From: Pirellulales bacterium
GTDB taxonomy: Bacteria; Planctomycetota; Planctomycetia; Pirellulales; Lacipirellulaceae
DNA: 36,143 nucleotides
Direction of reading: 5' to 3'
Assembly (NCBI GenBank): GCA_025935855.1
Contig: JAICUM010000004.1
Location: forward strand, 1-36,143
The position numbers and the translations under genes were made by a program. The notes beneath the pieces were generated by a model. That model was given only the letters and a program-made list of their open reading frames with translations, ran no database searches and was not told the DNA's origin. This document shows positions 35,193 to 36,143 of this stretch, one piece after another. Position 1 is the first letter of the stretch. Every line of letters starts with the position of its first letter.

Positions 35193-35723
35193 ATGGAAGT
35201 TGAGTCGATCGCCCTCATTGGATACCGCGGGACCGGCAAGACGACGATCGCCCAGCGGCTGGCCGGCGCGCTTGGCTGGGATTGGGTGGACGCCGACGTT
35301 GAGGTGGAGTTGCGAGCGGGGAAGAGCATTGCGGCGATTTTTGCCGATGATGGCGAGTTGGCGTTTCGCGATCTGGAAGCAGCCGTTGTGGCGGAGCTGT
35401 GCGGCCGAACGCGGACGGTGATTGCGCTGGGCGGGGGGGCGATCTTGCGCGAGGAAAACCGCCGGGCGATTGGCGGTTGCGGGGCCGTCGTTTGGTTGCG
35501 GGCATCGGTGGATGCCATCGAACAGCGCATGGCGGCGGACCCGGCGACCGCGGCCAGGCGGCCGAATCTTACGGCGGCCGGGGGCCGGACGGAAATTGAG
35601 CGAGTGTTGGCCCAACGGACGCCACATTACCGGGCGTGTGCTACGCTTGTGGTTGATACCGACGCTAAGGATCCTGCCGAAATCAGCGGCGAGATCCTTG
35701 CGGCGCTGAATGATCACGCGTAA
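35193..35723 (+). CDS. aroK: Shikimate kinase
   Basis: IALIGYRGTGKTTIAQRLAGALGWDWVDADVEVELRAGKSIAAIFADDGELAFRDLE, LGGGAILREENR, RPNLT; begins 3 nt after aroDE stop. Confidence 0.93.
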   Translation: MEVESIALIGYRGTGKTTIAQRLAGALGWDWVDADVEVELRAGKSIAAIFADDGELAFRDLEAAVVAELCGRTRTVIALGGGAILREENRRAIGGCGAVVWLRASVDAIEQRMAADPATAARRPNLTAAGGRTEIERVLAQRTPHYRACATLVVDTDAKDPAEISGEILAALNDHA

Positions 35724-35742
35724 CGCGGCTCGATGAGGTTAT

Positions 35743-35799
35743 GTTAGCCGGCGCCGCCAGCGGCGCCGCGGACGCGGCATCGGGACGATGCCGGCTAAC
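35743..35799. repeat. REP-like inverted repeat GTTAGCCGGC...GCCGGCTAAC
   Basis: 10-bp perfect arms at 35743-35752 and 35790-35799, with internal GCGCCGCCAGCGGCGCC self-complementarity. Confidence 0.75.
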
Positions 35800-35832
35800 G
35801 GCACACCACTCCTGTTCACAATCGCCACCCGC

Positions 35833-36143
35833 ATGATGCTTGCCGCGTTGCCGATGCCTTGGGGATGCGTGCTGGCCGGCGTGGCGGGCCTCGTGGCCGG
35901 CTCGTATGTGAATTGGGCCGTCTACACGCTGGCGTGGAACGCGCGGCCGATTTCGCCATGGGCCGGCGCTCATCCTGAGGCGCCGGCCCGCCGCCGCTTG
36001 GATCGCCTGCCGGTGCTCGGCTGGGTCGGCATGCGGCGCGAGGCGGTGCTCCACGGCGAGCGTTTCTGGTTGCGGCCGATGGTCATTGAACTGCTCCTGG
36101 CGGCCGGATGGGCGGGGCTGTACTGGTGGGAAGTCGATCGGCA
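35833..36143 (+). CDS. Prepilin-peptidase-like (A24 N-terminal domain) protein, truncated at window edge
   Basis: GLVAGSYVNWAVYTLAWNARPIS...RRRLDRLPVLGWVGMRREAVLHGERFWLRPMVIELLLAAGWAGLYWWEVDR resembles GspO/PilD N-terminal organisation but lacks the Cys tetrad; runs off the window; start 35833 or 35788. Confidence 0.6.
   Translation, partial: MMLAALPMPWGCVLAGVAGLVAGSYVNWAVYTLAWNARPISPWAGAHPEAPARRRLDRLPVLGWVGMRREAVLHGERFWLRPMVIELLLAAGWAGLYWWEVDR

Noticed and set aside
35683-36054. Minus-strand ORF at the right end
   Set aside because: Antisense to aroK 3' end and the prepilin-peptidase-like gene; His/Arg-rich shadow.
1-36143. CRISPR array, tRNA, rRNA or transposase
   Set aside because: Looked for regularly spaced repeats, cloverleaf-like motifs and transposase translations; none convincing. 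The repeats present are palindromic and irregularly spaced.

Overview
This 36 kb window is GC-rich bacterial chromosome with a planctomycete flavour (DUF1559 prepilin-like proteins, a PEP-CTERM-like protein, many palindromic intergenic repeats). It carries mostly housekeeping and metabolic genes: terC-like, hisC, hisD, threonine aldolase, Glu/Leu/Val-type dehydrogenase, two membrane-anchored STN-like proteins, a sorbosone-dehydrogenase-like protein, two DUF1559 proteins, DAHP synthase (aroF type), an S9 peptidase, ComEC, an acyl desaturase, a PEP-CTERM-like protein, rpsO-pnp, a soluble NtrB-like kinase with an NtrC-like regulator, mutL, fused aroDE, aroK, and a truncated prepilin-peptidase-like gene at the right edge. 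No rRNA, tRNA, CRISPR array or transposase was recognised. The most notable candidate is a 21-codon ORF on the minus strand, MNTYWRYFWFSFTGGVRRARR, with 7 aromatic residues in codons 4-12. It is followed by a small hairpin and a strong intrinsic terminator upstream of the DAHP synthase gene, which is the layout expected for ribosome-mediated attenuation of aromatic amino acid synthesis. The second theme is a set of palindromic repeats. Several are nested inside one another, and at least two appear to be translated in frame: one inside HisD, and a 75-bp element directly before the prepilin motif of a DUF1559 protein. There are also two toxin-antitoxin modules: a frameshifted PIN module, and a ParDE-like pair lying antisense between a histidine kinase and its regulator. 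All calls come from reading sequence and translations; no searches or folding programs were run.
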